A stretch of DNA of 64,000 nucleotides from Vibrio brasiliensis LMG 20546 (lineage in GTDB: Bacteria; Pseudomonadota; Gammaproteobacteria; Enterobacterales; Vibrionaceae). The number at the start of each line of letters is the position of its first letter. Position 1 is the stretch's first letter. Positions 37,421-46,928 of the stretch are shown here, one piece after another. Under the pieces are notes generated by a model that was not told the DNA's origin, did no database searches, and saw nothing but the letters and a program-made list of their open reading frames with translations. The stretch lies in the NCBI RefSeq assembly GCF_000189255.1, contig NZ_AEVS01000072.1, positions 1 to 64,000 of the forward strand. The letters run 5' to 3'. The translations under genes were made by a program, and so were the position numbers.

Positions 37421-39373
37421 TTAAGCTGCTTGCTGACCACCAAGGATGTTAAGAATTTCCTCTACATCTCTGGTGCTAGTTAGCTTCTCAATTGCCTCCG
37501 GCTCATCGAGCGCATTCGTTATGGTGGTAATTACCTGGATATGCTCATCATTTTTAGCGGCAATACCGATAACCAGTTTGGCGATATCTTCTTTGTCTTC
37601 AGTAAATTGGATACCCGCAGGATATTGGCAGATTACGATGCCAGTCTTCTTTACACGGTCTTTTGCTTCTACTGTACCGTGCGGAACAGCAATAGATTCA
37701 CCAAGGTAAGTTGGTACCAAGGCTTCACGTTCAAACATGGCGTCCACGTATTCAGGTTCTGCGTAGCCCAGTTCAACCAGTTTGTTGCCGGCAAAACGAA
37801 TCGCTTCTTCTTTATTAGCAGCTTGCAGACCGAGGTGAATGTTTTCGCGCTGAATCTGGAATACAGAGGGTTGTTGTTGCTCAAAGCTGTCATCGTTCGC
37901 AGCAAGAACCGATACCTTAACCAGGTTATCGTCATTTGCTGATGCTTGCTTTTGAGCGGCTAGTAACTTGGTTACTAACTGGTTGTACATTTCGCTATCT
38001 AGAAAGTTAGTCAATGAAATGTGCTGGGCGTTTGGAGCATGCTTACGCGCACGATCCGTCAAATCTTTATGAGTAATCACGATATCGGCACTCTCAGTTA
38101 AGCTGTTAATGGCAAGGTTGGTTACGGTGATGTTTAACCCCGCAGACTGAGCCTTTTTACGCAGCATACTCGCACCCATTGCGCTTGAACCCATACCTGC
38201 ATCACACGCCACAACGATGCTTTTTACATCTGCAAGCTCAGTACTACCTTTGTTTTCTCCGCTTACTGCAGTGTTTGATTTTGACGCCGCTTTCAAATCT
38301 TTCATTTGCGATGTCGCTTTTTCTAATGCCGCTTCATCACCATCTTCTTCCGTTGATGTCTGAGTCTTCATCAACAAGGCCGCAACAGCAAAGGATACGC
38401 CGGTTGCCGCAGCAATAGAGGCAAGTACACCAACAATTGAAGCTTTTTGAGTCATCAATAAGATGGCGAAAATAGAACCCGGTGATGCTGGTGAAACAAT
38501 ACCTGCATTAAACATGACTAGGACAAATACACCTGTCATACCGCCAGCGATTGCAGCAAGGATTAAACGTGGATTCATTAGAATATATGGGAAGTAAATC
38601 TCATGAATACCGCCAAAGAAATGGATGATTGAAGCACCACCTGCAGTTTGACGAGCAGTGCCTTTGCCAAACACCATGTAAGCCAAAAGAATACCTAAAC
38701 CAGGGCCTGGGTTAGCTTCAATCAGGAAGAAAATTGACTGACCAGCTTCAGACGCTTGTTGAATGCCTAATGGTGAGAAAATTCCGTGGTTAATTGCGTT
38801 GTTCAGGAATAGGATCTTCGCTGGTTCAACAAAAATAGAAGTCAACGGCAGAAGGTGAGCTGATACCAGGAAGTTCACGCCAGCAGCTAGACCACCAGAA
38901 AGGATTTTTACAAATGGTCCGATAAATAGGAAAGCAAGGATGGCGCATAGCATGCCAATGATGCCAGCAGAGAAGTTGTTGACCAACATCTCGAAGCCAC
39001 TTTTTACTTTGCCATCAATGTAATTATCGAACTTTTTGATTGCCCAGCCGCCTAGAGGACCAACCATCATTGCGCCCATAAACATTGGTATATCCGTTCC
39101 GACAATGACACCCATTGTCGTGATCGCACCAACTACGGCACCACGTTCCCCGCCAACTAGCTTACCACCGGTGTAACCGATAAGAAGTGGCAGAAGATAC
39201 GTAATCATAGGTCCAACCATGGATGCTAGCGTTTCATTTGGTAGCCAGCCAGTTGGAATGAAAAGAGCAGTGATAAAGCCCCATGCGATGAATGCACCGA
39301 TGTTAGGCATTACCATGTTAGACAGAAAACGACCAAAATTTTGTATCTTGATCTTAGCATCTGGTGATATCAT
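37421..39373 (-). CDS. mtlA: Mannitol-specific PTS transporter, EIICBA
   Basis: MtlA takes up and phosphorylates mannitol. The start at ATG 39373 follows GGGGA and gives 650 residues (MISPDAKIKIQNFGRF); the upstream frame to 39451 lies in the leader. The order is IIC (about eight membrane helices, first half), then IIB with the phosphocysteine in VACDAGMGSS, then IIA with the phosphohistidine in VPHGTVEAKD, all in one chain. A long leader and several TGTGA half-sites lie upstream, fitting CRP control. Confidence 0.96.
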   Translation of the reverse strand: MISPDAKIKIQNFGRFLSNMVMPNIGAFIAWGFITALFIPTGWLPNETLASMVGPMITYLLPLLIGYTGGKLVGGERGAVVGAITTMGVIVGTDIPMFMGAMMVGPLGGWAIKKFDNYIDGKVKSGFEMLVNNFSAGIIGMLCAILAFLFIGPFVKILSGGLAAGVNFLVSAHLLPLTSIFVEPAKILFLNNAINHGIFSPLGIQQASEAGQSIFFLIEANPGPGLGILLAYMVFGKGTARQTAGGASIIHFFGGIHEIYFPYILMNPRLILAAIAGGMTGVFVLVMFNAGIVSPASPGSIFAILLMTQKASIVGVLASIAAATGVSFAVAALLMKTQTSTEEDGDEAALEKATSQMKDLKAASKSNTAVSGENKGSTELADVKSIVVACDAGMGSSAMGASMLRKKAQSAGLNITVTNLAINSLTESADIVITHKDLTDRARKHAPNAQHISLTNFLDSEMYNQLVTKLLAAQKQASANDDNLVKVSVLAANDDSFEQQQPSVFQIQRENIHLGLQAANKEEAIRFAGNKLVELGYAEPEYVDAMFEREALVPTYLGESIAVPHGTVEAKDRVKKTGIVICQYPAGIQFTEDKEDIAKLVIGIAAKNDEHIQVITTITNALDEPEAIEKLTSTRDVEEILNILGGQQAA

Positions 39374-39389
39374 AGGAATTCCCCGTTTG

Positions 39390-39498
39390 ATGTTCTGATG
39401 AATATTGTAGTAGTACGGTTCGCCAAAACCGCTTGATTGCTTAGTACCCAATCAATTTACCACACAATTCTCGTTTGGAACTGACAACGGGTTTTTTG
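39390..39498 (+). ncRNA. mtlS: Candidate MtlS antisense small RNA
   Basis: In Vibrio cholerae a small RNA, MtlS, is transcribed antisense to the mtlA leader and blocks MtlA synthesis when mannitol is absent. At the equivalent place here, the plus strand has a terminator: CTCGTT pairs with AACGGG (one G-U) and is followed by TTTTTT at 39493-39498. An RNA ending there and starting near the mtlA ribosome-binding site would be fully complementary to the mtlA leader. The 5' end is a guess; I see no clear promoter. Confidence 0.45.
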
Positions 39499-39771
39499 TG
39501 ATCTGCTACAGGGTAATTCTCGCCCACAACTGTTTTTTATGTGATTCAGCCCACCTCCTGACATTGTAATTTATCTACAAAAGAATGAATTGCAAATTGT
39601 CAATCTATTTATCCTTGTTGAGTTCTCACTTTTTAATTTGCAATGTTTGATTTTAATGTGATCTAGATCTTTGTTTTGATTGTTGTCACGATCGATAAAT
39701 AAATTTATTTGATCTTGATCTCAATGGTGATGGGGTTGATTGTGAGTCTGATTGTGATGTATATCTCACTT
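39493..39771 (-). promoter_or_regulatory. mtlA upstream region with repeated CRP-type half-sites
   Basis: The best CRP site is TGTGA-TGTATA-TCTCA (near 39752-39771), with nine of ten arm bases matching. Further TGTGA motifs occur near 39495, 39539, 39657 and 39743, the one near 39657 in TGTGATCTAGATC. Clustered CRP sites upstream of mtlA are known in E. coli. The remaining bases to the dctP stop are AT-rich, with a GC-rich hairpin at 39837-39860 that lacks a T run. Confidence 0.5.
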
Positions 39772-39866
39772 GGTCGATTTCTGAAAGAAACTGACAATCT
39801 TTAAGTGCGTGTAGGTGCTTATTGTTGTGAGAGTTGCGGGCAGAAGAGAGCTTCTGCCCGGATAGG

Positions 39867-40949
39867 TTACTGGGTACTGTCTAAGTATGCTTTTGACGAG
39901 ATGTCTGTCCAGGCTCTAACTTTAGCTAAGTATTGCTTTTGTGACTCAATGATCTCTTTTGCGAGTTGATCTTTTTCGGCTTGCTCTGCCAGTAGTTGAG
40001 ACGTAGCAGTTTGCATTGCTTCAAGTACCTCTGGTGGAAAATCTCTTACTTTAATCTCCGGGTACTCAGCACTCATGGTCGCCCAGCTGTTAGCGTTTGC
40101 GTCTACTGACTGGGTGTACATATCAAATGCAGTCACGCGGAACGCAGTTTCTAAGATTATTTGTAGATCTTTTGGCAGCTTATCCCAGACTTTTTTGTTA
40201 ACTAGGAACTGCGTTTCTGAACCTGGCTCATGCCACGCAGTGTAGTAGTAAGGGGCAATCTTTTGGAATCCCATACGTAGGTCAAATGCTGGGCCAACCC
40301 ATTCAAGAGCATCAATAGTGCCTCGTTCAAGTGAGGTGTAAAGTTCACCTGGGGCGATGTTGGTCGGTGCAGCACCCACTTTGGCCATCACTTCACCAGC
40401 GAAGCCTGGGATTCGAATCTTAAGTCCTTGCAAGTCTTCTACAGAGTTGATCTCTTTTTTAAACCAGCCGCCCATTTGAATATCTGAGTTACCGCCTGGG
40501 AAAGAGAGTAGGTTGTGTGGGGCGTAGACCTTCTCCATTAACTCCATACCGCCACCTCGGTAAAACCAAGCGTATTGTTCCATTGCAATCATGCCAAACG
40601 GCATTGATGAGAAATACAGGGTATTGGGCACTTTCCCTTTCCAGTAGTATGAACTGGAGTGACCTAAATCGTACTGACCCGATTTGACCATATCGAAGAT
40701 ACCTAAAGGTGCCTTATGTTTGTTGGCTGAATCTATGCGGATTTGCAGTCTGCCGTTAGACATCTCTTCGGCCAACTTAGCCATATTTTTGGTCGCTTCC
40801 CCCAAAATCGGGGTATTGGGTCCCCAGGTTTCGGCCAGTTTTAATCGGTAAACTTTTTCAGCGGCTAAGCTGGCAAATGAGCTTAGTACGAGAGAGGTAG
40901 TGAGAGCCCCGGTTAGCAGAGCTCGTAGTGGTAATTGTTTTGGCAGCAT
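39867..40949 (-). CDS. TRAP transporter substrate-binding protein, DctP family (orphan)
   Basis: The 360-residue periplasmic protein starts at ATG 40949, after AAGGAAG, with a signal peptide ending SLA-AEK. The DctP fold is indicated by LAETWGPNTPILGEA, MSNGRLQIRID and the conserved substrate arginine in LKIRIPG, with the ligand pocket segment around ALEWVGPAFD. It looks like the alpha-keto acid/TakP-type group, so a carboxylate ligand is likely, but the ligand cannot be read. No dctQ or dctM membrane gene lies near it, so its membrane partner is elsewhere or it serves another function. Confidence 0.87.
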   Translation of the reverse strand: MLPKQLPLRALLTGALTTSLVLSSFASLAAEKVYRLKLAETWGPNTPILGEATKNMAKLAEEMSNGRLQIRIDSANKHKAPLGIFDMVKSGQYDLGHSSSYYWKGKVPNTLYFSSMPFGMIAMEQYAWFYRGGGMELMEKVYAPHNLLSFPGGNSDIQMGGWFKKEINSVEDLQGLKIRIPGFAGEVMAKVGAAPTNIAPGELYTSLERGTIDALEWVGPAFDLRMGFQKIAPYYYTAWHEPGSETQFLVNKKVWDKLPKDLQIILETAFRVTAFDMYTQSVDANANSWATMSAEYPEIKVRDFPPEVLEAMQTATSQLLAEQAEKDQLAKEIIESQKQYLAKVRAWTDISSKAYLDSTQ

Positions 40950-41160
40950 GACGATACGACTTCCTTGTTGTTTTGAGTGTCTAGAAGCTAGCTTTTCGCC
41001 TGCCGATTTTTTCGTCAATAAAATTTCACTATCAGTCAATAACGCAAAGTGGAGTGTCTAACTGTTCTTTGTTCAAAGTATGGTTGGATATATTGTTTAT
41101 TTATTACTTCATGTCATATGTGTGACTTGAGGTTTATGATTTCTGGTGGATTATTTTGAT

Positions 41161-41192
41161 AGTAAAAGTGCTGCATAAGTCACGCAGCACTT
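41161..41192 (-). terminator. Terminator of olsF
   Basis: AAGTGCTGC and GCAGCACTT form a 9-bp stem with a 10-base loop; on the minus strand TTTTACT follows. Confidence 0.7.
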
Positions 41193-41206
41193 GATTGTTC
41201 AAGCAG

Positions 41207-42967
41207 TTAATTAGCTAACTGATGATGGGCCAGATAAGTGCTTGCCTGTCCGGCACCCATGTAACGAGCTAGTGTACGCAGTTCGACTTGTTGAAGATCG
41301 ACGACTATCAAGCCATCTAGTGCATTATTGAACTCAGGATCAACGTTAAAGGAAATCAGTTTGCCATTTAGAGCAAGATACTGACGAAGCAGGACCGGGA
41401 TGCTCTTTCCTTGATCGATACGAGCTACGACTCTGGCAAGCAACTGCAAGTCACCCAGTGCGGTAAGCATGCTAGTGTTCCAGTTGTGTGTTGTGCTTGG
41501 GAGCGGGTTCGATGGAGAGACATGCTCAGCCTTGGCTTGATCGCCGTAGTGTAGCGTCATGCTGGCAGCGAGCAGTTGTCTGGTTTGCTCACTGTAATCA
41601 CTACTTATGCTCACAGGACCAAATAAGTGAGTATATTGAGGATTGCGAGAAACAAACGTGGCGATACCTTTCCATAGCAGCAATAGGGCCCCCATGCTCT
41701 TTTGATAGCGCTGATCGATGACCGAGCGTCCCATTTCAATCGACTTCCCCATACTATCGATAAATGGAGCGTCATAGTTGAACAATGTACGTGAGTAGAG
41801 TCCTTCAATTCCCTGAGTAGCAACAATCTCGTCAACTAAACCGAGTCGATAAGCGCCAACCAGACATTGATTCTCTTTATCCCAGATGAATAAATGTCGG
41901 TAATATCGATCAAACTCATCAAGGTCAATTGCCAGACCAGTCCCTTCACCGACCTGTCTAAAATTCGTTTCTCTTAGTCGGCCGATTTCATGTAATAGAG
42001 AAGGTATGTATTCGGATTGCGTACAATAGACATCGAATTCGCCACTAGAAAGCAGCAAATGATCTTCTGGCAAGCCATTTAGATCAGTAATAAGATCTTT
42101 GAGCGGCAATGCTGGAGAAATAGGTAAGTGGCTGTCAGAGCTCGTTGAAGATGTTTGTACCTGATGAGCTTGATACTGAAGCAGATAAGTATTGAGTCGC
42201 AAGTAATTGACCATTTTCTGTTCAGGCAGTCCTTTCACTTCACGAAATTTGATTGCTGAGCCGATGGCTATTTGGATGGTCTCTTGTGATTTATTAAGTA
42301 ACTCTCTGCCCAGCATAAGTGTGCGTAGTAGTGGGTGAACCTTGCCAGCAAGGTAAAAACGTTTTGAGTTTTGACCGTTAATAAAGATAGGTACGGTAGT
42401 CGCTGCTGACTTGCTGATTAGACTACTCACAGAACGGCTCCACTCCTTGTCTTCCAGACGTTGAGTTTTGCTGTCGATGAGTTGCGACACCTCTCCTGCG
42501 GGGAATAACAGTATCAGTCCTCCATCAGCCAGATGTTGATGAGCCTGTCTCAGGGCTTTCAGATTCGCTACACGTGAATTTTGCCCGGCAAAAACGTCGA
42601 CACCTATAAAGAGTTCATCTAATTCTGGGACGGTTTTTAAGTATTGGTTAGCCAGAATCTTTACGTCCTGACGAAGAGCGAGCAGCAACTCAGCGAGGAT
42701 GACACCCTCTACACATCCAAGTGGATGGTTTGCGACAATGACGGTTGGGCCAGTGCTCGGAATGTTAGAGATACTTCCCTGATTCACTTGATAGTCAATG
42801 CCAAGTATTTCCAGAGTAAACCTGATAAAGGTTTGAGTATCACAACCAGCGGGGCGCTGCGCGTAAAACTGGTCGAGTTTGCTGAGTCCTGTGGCCCATT
42901 CCGCGATAGTTTCTGCAAAACGAAAAGGGGTTTTTTTAGGAAGACGAAATGGGCTATATGTTTGCAT
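41207..42967 (-). CDS. olsF: OlsF-type bifunctional acyltransferase for ornithine lipids
   Basis: The 586-residue protein has two domains. The N-terminal PlsC-like O-acyltransferase domain has VANHPLG (Asn80-His81) and FPAGEVS. The C-terminal hemolysin-like GNAT domain, OlsB type, starts near residue 300 with SGEFDVYCT and contains LVGAYRLG and IEMGRSVID. OlsF-type fusions make ornithine lipids: the GNAT half attaches 3-hydroxyacyl to ornithine and the PlsC half adds the second acyl chain. These lipids replace phospholipids when phosphate is scarce. An in-phase array of PhoB-type repeats lies upstream, which supports this role. The substrate is inferred, not shown. Confidence 0.82.
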   Translation of the reverse strand: MQTYSPFRLPKKTPFRFAETIAEWATGLSKLDQFYAQRPAGCDTQTFIRFTLEILGIDYQVNQGSISNIPSTGPTVIVANHPLGCVEGVILAELLLALRQDVKILANQYLKTVPELDELFIGVDVFAGQNSRVANLKALRQAHQHLADGGLILLFPAGEVSQLIDSKTQRLEDKEWSRSVSSLISKSAATTVPIFINGQNSKRFYLAGKVHPLLRTLMLGRELLNKSQETIQIAIGSAIKFREVKGLPEQKMVNYLRLNTYLLQYQAHQVQTSSTSSDSHLPISPALPLKDLITDLNGLPEDHLLLSSGEFDVYCTQSEYIPSLLHEIGRLRETNFRQVGEGTGLAIDLDEFDRYYRHLFIWDKENQCLVGAYRLGLVDEIVATQGIEGLYSRTLFNYDAPFIDSMGKSIEMGRSVIDQRYQKSMGALLLLWKGIATFVSRNPQYTHLFGPVSISSDYSEQTRQLLAASMTLHYGDQAKAEHVSPSNPLPSTTHNWNTSMLTALGDLQLLARVVARIDQGKSIPVLLRQYLALNGKLISFNVDPEFNNALDGLIVVDLQQVELRTLARYMGAGQASTYLAHHQLAN

Positions 42968-43013
42968 TTTATTCTCGCTACGGCTGTTTTCGTTGTGAGA
43001 ATAGAAAAATGAG

Positions 43014-43075
43014 ATGACAGAGTGGCTGCAGCTAGATGAGAAATTGGTGACGAAGCGATGACGCTATTGTGACGA
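43014..43075 (-). promoter_or_regulatory. PhoB-box array upstream of olsF
   Basis: On the minus strand, CTGTCAT-like heptamers recur with exact 11-bp phase. CTGTCAT is at 43014-43020 (perfect), a 5-of-7 copy at 43036, and TCGTCAC, GCGTCAT and TCGTCAC at 43047, 43058 and 43069, with 4-bp spacers. The 11-bp direct-repeat period is the signature of PhoB binding. It lies 47-108 bases before the olsF start. Confidence 0.7.
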
Positions 43076-43288
43076 GATAAATAGAGCTGTAACAGTTTCA
43101 AATGGTTTCATATTTGAAATGCCTGGCTCGCAATTTATTTAATTTTGTTATGGTAAAGCGAATATTACTGCTAGCTTTATTAGGTGGGTAGGTGTTGCGG
43201 AGAACTCAAAGATAATGAGTGGCCGCGCAATATCGCGTCAAGCTTACCTTCGTTATGCTGCTCTGGAATAAGCTCTTCATCAGAAGAG

Positions 43289-43314
43289 AAAACGGGAACC
43301 GAAAGGTTCCCGTT
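43289..43314 (-). terminator. Terminator of ispB
   Basis: AACGGGAACC and GGTTCCCGTT form a 10-bp stem with a GAAA loop on the plus strand; on the minus strand TTTTCTC follows. Confidence 0.7.
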
Positions 43315-43333
43315 GTTGTATTTGTGCTTTGGC

Positions 43334-44305
43334 TTAACTAGAGCGGTGCACAGACATGTGCGCCAGTGTAATCAGCGCCTGTTTGTAAACCGAATCGTCT
43401 AATACATCCAGCTCAGCGATTGCTTTATCAGCTTCCTGATACGCTTTTTTACGAGTGTATTCAAGTGAACCTGTCTCTTCCATTGTGGCCAGGATGTCGT
43501 TGAGGCGTTCCATTCCGTTTGCTTTTTCAATCGCTTCACGAATCATTTGGGTCTGTTCTTCGGTACCGTGTTCCATTGCGTAGAGTAGAGGAAGAGTTGG
43601 TTTGCCTTCTGCTAAATCATCACCAACGTTTTTGCCCATCTCTTCGCCATCGGAAGTGTAATCCATCACATCGTCGATGAGCTGGAATGCAGTACCAAGA
43701 TACTTACCATAGTTTTGTAGTGCTAACTCTACCTCTGCTGGCGCTTCATTTAGGATAGCCCCAATCTGTGTTGCCGCTTCAAACAGACGTGCAGTTTTAG
43801 AGTAGATAACCTGCATGTAGCTTTCTTCTGTCGTGTCAGGATCATTGCAGTTCATCAGCTGCTGAACCTCACCTTCAGCAATCACATTTACCGCATCACT
43901 CATTAGCTTAAGGATCTTTAATGATCCTAGCTCTGTCATCATCTGAAATGAGCGAGTGTAAATAAAGTCACCAACTAATACACTGGCAGCGTTTCCGAAG
44001 GCTGCATTGGCGGTTGCTTTGCCACGACGCATGTCGGATTCATCGACGACATCATCATGCAGTAAGGTTGCAGTATGAATGAACTCAATAAAGGCCGCAG
44101 CTGTGGTGTGAGCCTCTCCCTGATAACCTAACGCTCTTGCCGATAAAACGGCAAGTAAAGGACGGATACGTTTTCCGCCACCACTAACGATGTAGAAACC
44201 AAGTTGATTGATTAAAGATACATCAGAGTTAAGTTGAGCGTGAATTGTTTCGTTCACTTTTGCCATGTCATCGGCGGTGAGTGCTTGGATAGCTTTAAAA
44301 TCCAT
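43334..44305 (-). CDS. ispB: Octaprenyl diphosphate synthase
   Basis: IspB extends farnesyl diphosphate with isopentenyl units to make the C40 side chain of ubiquinone and menaquinone. The start at ATG 44305 (MDFKAIQAL) gives 323 residues as in E. coli; the frame to 44371 is not conserved. The first aspartate-rich motif is LLHDDVVDESD and the second is FQLIDDVMDY, with GGGKRIRP for diphosphate binding. It is divergent from rplU, a conserved arrangement. Confidence 0.96.
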   Translation of the reverse strand: MDFKAIQALTADDMAKVNETIHAQLNSDVSLINQLGFYIVSGGGKRIRPLLAVLSARALGYQGEAHTTAAAFIEFIHTATLLHDDVVDESDMRRGKATANAAFGNAASVLVGDFIYTRSFQMMTELGSLKILKLMSDAVNVIAEGEVQQLMNCNDPDTTEESYMQVIYSKTARLFEAATQIGAILNEAPAEVELALQNYGKYLGTAFQLIDDVMDYTSDGEEMGKNVGDDLAEGKPTLPLLYAMEHGTEEQTQMIREAIEKANGMERLNDILATMEETGSLEYTRKKAYQEADKAIAELDVLDDSVYKQALITLAHMSVHRSS

Positions 44306-44462
44306 TGTAAATCCGGCTGAGGTTAGAACTAGTAAGGTATTCTTATCTACTTTAATCGCTGAATAATACACTAAAAAACGTTGATTAATACATGGTTAAA
44401 GGGCATCATCTGGGCACTTTTCATTGGCGATTAGCTTTTCGCCAATTTTTTCAAAATATGGC

Positions 44463-44491
44463 TTGTCATAGGTGCGACCTTTCTGTAGAAT
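44463..44491 (+). promoter_or_regulatory. Promoter of rplU-rpmA
   Basis: TTGTCA (44463-44468), a 17-base spacer and TAGAAT (44486-44491) form a near-consensus sigma70 promoter with a leader of about 80 bases. Confidence 0.65.
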
Positions 44492-44517
44492 CTGCGCCCT
44501 ATTGATGATTAGTTTAG

Positions 44518-44558
44518 CGCACACCCTTAATGCTCAAAAATAAGCATACGGCTGTGCG
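44518..44558 (+). promoter_or_regulatory. Two-tier stem-loop in the rplU leader
   Basis: CGCACA (44518-44523) pairs with TGTGCG (44553-44558), enclosing ATGCT/AGCAT (44530-44534 and 44543-44547) with an A-rich loop. It ends six bases before GCGGAG, near the ribosome-binding site of rplU. It could be an autoregulatory binding site for L21 or L27. Confidence 0.4.
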
Positions 44559-44576
44559 GAAAAAGCGGAGTAAGAT

Positions 44577-44888
44577 ATGTACGCTGTTTTCCAATCTGGT
44601 GGTAAACAACACCGTGTAAGCGAAGGTCAAACTCTTCGTTTAGAGAAATTAGACGTTGAAACTGGTGCAACTGTTGAATTTGATAAAGTTCTTCTTGTTG
44701 CTAACGGTGAAGACATTAAAGTTGGTGCTCCTCTAGTAGAGGGCGGTAAAGTAGTTGCTGAAGTAGTACAACACGGTCGTGGCGATAAAGTTAAAATCGT
44801 TAAGTTCCGTCGTCGTAAGCACTCTCGTAAGCAACAAGGTCACCGTCAGTGGTTCACGGAAGTGAAAATCACTGGTATCAACGCTTAA
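44577..44888 (+). CDS. rplU: 50S ribosomal protein L21
   Basis: The 103-residue protein binds 23S rRNA in the large subunit. The sequence [18 protein letters not shown] through [16 protein letters not shown] matches L21 along its whole length. It is followed by rpmA after 20 bases, the universal pair, and then obgE. Confidence 0.98.
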
Positions 44889-44908
44889 TCGATTAGGAGA
44901 GTTTAACA

Positions 44909-45166
44909 ATGGCACACAAAAAAGCTGGTGGTTCTACTCGTAACGGCCGCGATTCAGAAAGCAAACGTCTAGGTGTTAAGCGTTTCGGTGGTGAGTCTGT
45001 TCTTGCAGGTAACATCATCGTTCGTCAACGTGGTACTAAGTTCCACGCTGGCACTAACGTTGGTATCGGTAAAGACCACACTCTTTTCGCTCTTACTGAA
45101 GGTAAAGTGAAATTCGAAGTGAAAGGTCCTAAAAACCGTAAATTCGTTAGCATCGAAGCTGAGTAA
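44909..45166 (+). CDS. rpmA: 50S ribosomal protein L27
   Basis: The 85-residue protein has the flexible N-terminus [15 protein letters not shown] that reaches the peptidyl-transferase centre and touches the tRNA 3' end. There is no long N-terminal extension of the type cleaved in Firmicutes. The gene follows rplU and ends at a clear terminator. Confidence 0.98.
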   Translation: MAHKKAGGSTRNGRDSESKRLGVKRFGGESVLAGNIIVRQRGTKFHAGTNVGIGKDHTLFALTEGKVKFEVKGPKNRKFVSIEAE

Positions 45167-45210
45167 TTAGACAACTCGTTTAATTATTAGCTTTAAAGCT
45201 GAATTCAAAA

Positions 45211-45236
45211 GCCCTGCCGATTCGGCGGGGTTTTTT
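45211..45236 (+). terminator. Terminator of rplU-rpmA
   Basis: CCCTGCCG and CGGCGGGG pair (one G-U) with an ATT loop and then a T run. Confidence 0.82.
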
Positions 45237-45298
45237 ATTTATGGCGATAGGAATAGATACTAAGGCACTTTGAAAAAAGTCCCTCATTATATATTCCA

Positions 45299-45346
45299 AT
45301 ACCAATCGGGATAAATCGGTGACCAGATGTCTATTCTGGTTGGTAT
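45299..45346. repeat. Nested inverted repeat before obgE
   Basis: ATACCAA (45299-45305) and TTGGTAT (45340-45346) enclose a second hairpin, ACCAGA/TCTGGT (45322-45340). It lies in the 311-base gap between rpmA and obgE, which otherwise holds the rpmA terminator and an AT-rich stretch with the obgE ribosome-binding site. It may be part of a dispersed repeat or a regulatory structure. Confidence 0.5.
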
Positions 45347-45474
45347 CAGTGGCAGAACGATCGAAGATCAAGGTGATCGATCTGAAAATGGAATCTGCTA
45401 GAATTTATATCATTCACTTCATCGCTCTTGGTGGAGTTTGAGATGATATTTGCAACGCACCCAATGCGGAGTAA

Positions 45475-46650
<1,176 letters not shown>

Positions 46651-46667
46651 CAGTGCATAATATTCAT

Positions 46668-46695
46668 AGCCGCAATATCTATTGCGGCTTTTTTG
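46668..46695 (+). terminator. Terminator of obgE
   Basis: AGCCGCAAT and ATTGCGGCT form a 9-bp stem with a 4-base loop and a T run. The rest of the gap to 46928 is AT-rich, and I see no gene in it. Confidence 0.85.
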
Positions 46696-46928
46696 TGTCT
46701 AAATCAAATCATTGACGTAAGTTTCGACGCAAAATACTCAGGTTCAATATCAGTCATCAAGACTCGGTGTTTGGGTTGTTGAGTAGGGAAAATCACTCAG
46801 AGAGTAGTATGGATGACAGCTAACAAGCTGATTTAAATGCAAAGTCTATCATCTGGTTATGAGTGATTTTAACCAGCAGGAATGAACAGGTAATTATTCC
46901 TATTGGTATAAAGGAGTAGAGTAGAATC

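Noticed and set aside
39837-39860. Rho-independent terminator after dctP
   Set aside because: CGGGCAGAAG/CTTCTGCCCG is a strong hairpin, but no T tract follows on either strand; kept only as a structural note.
42644-43101. Frames on both strands over the olsF start (42644-43012 and 42784-43101)
   Set aside because: They are shadows of olsF and its regulatory region; no ribosome-binding site or recognisable protein.
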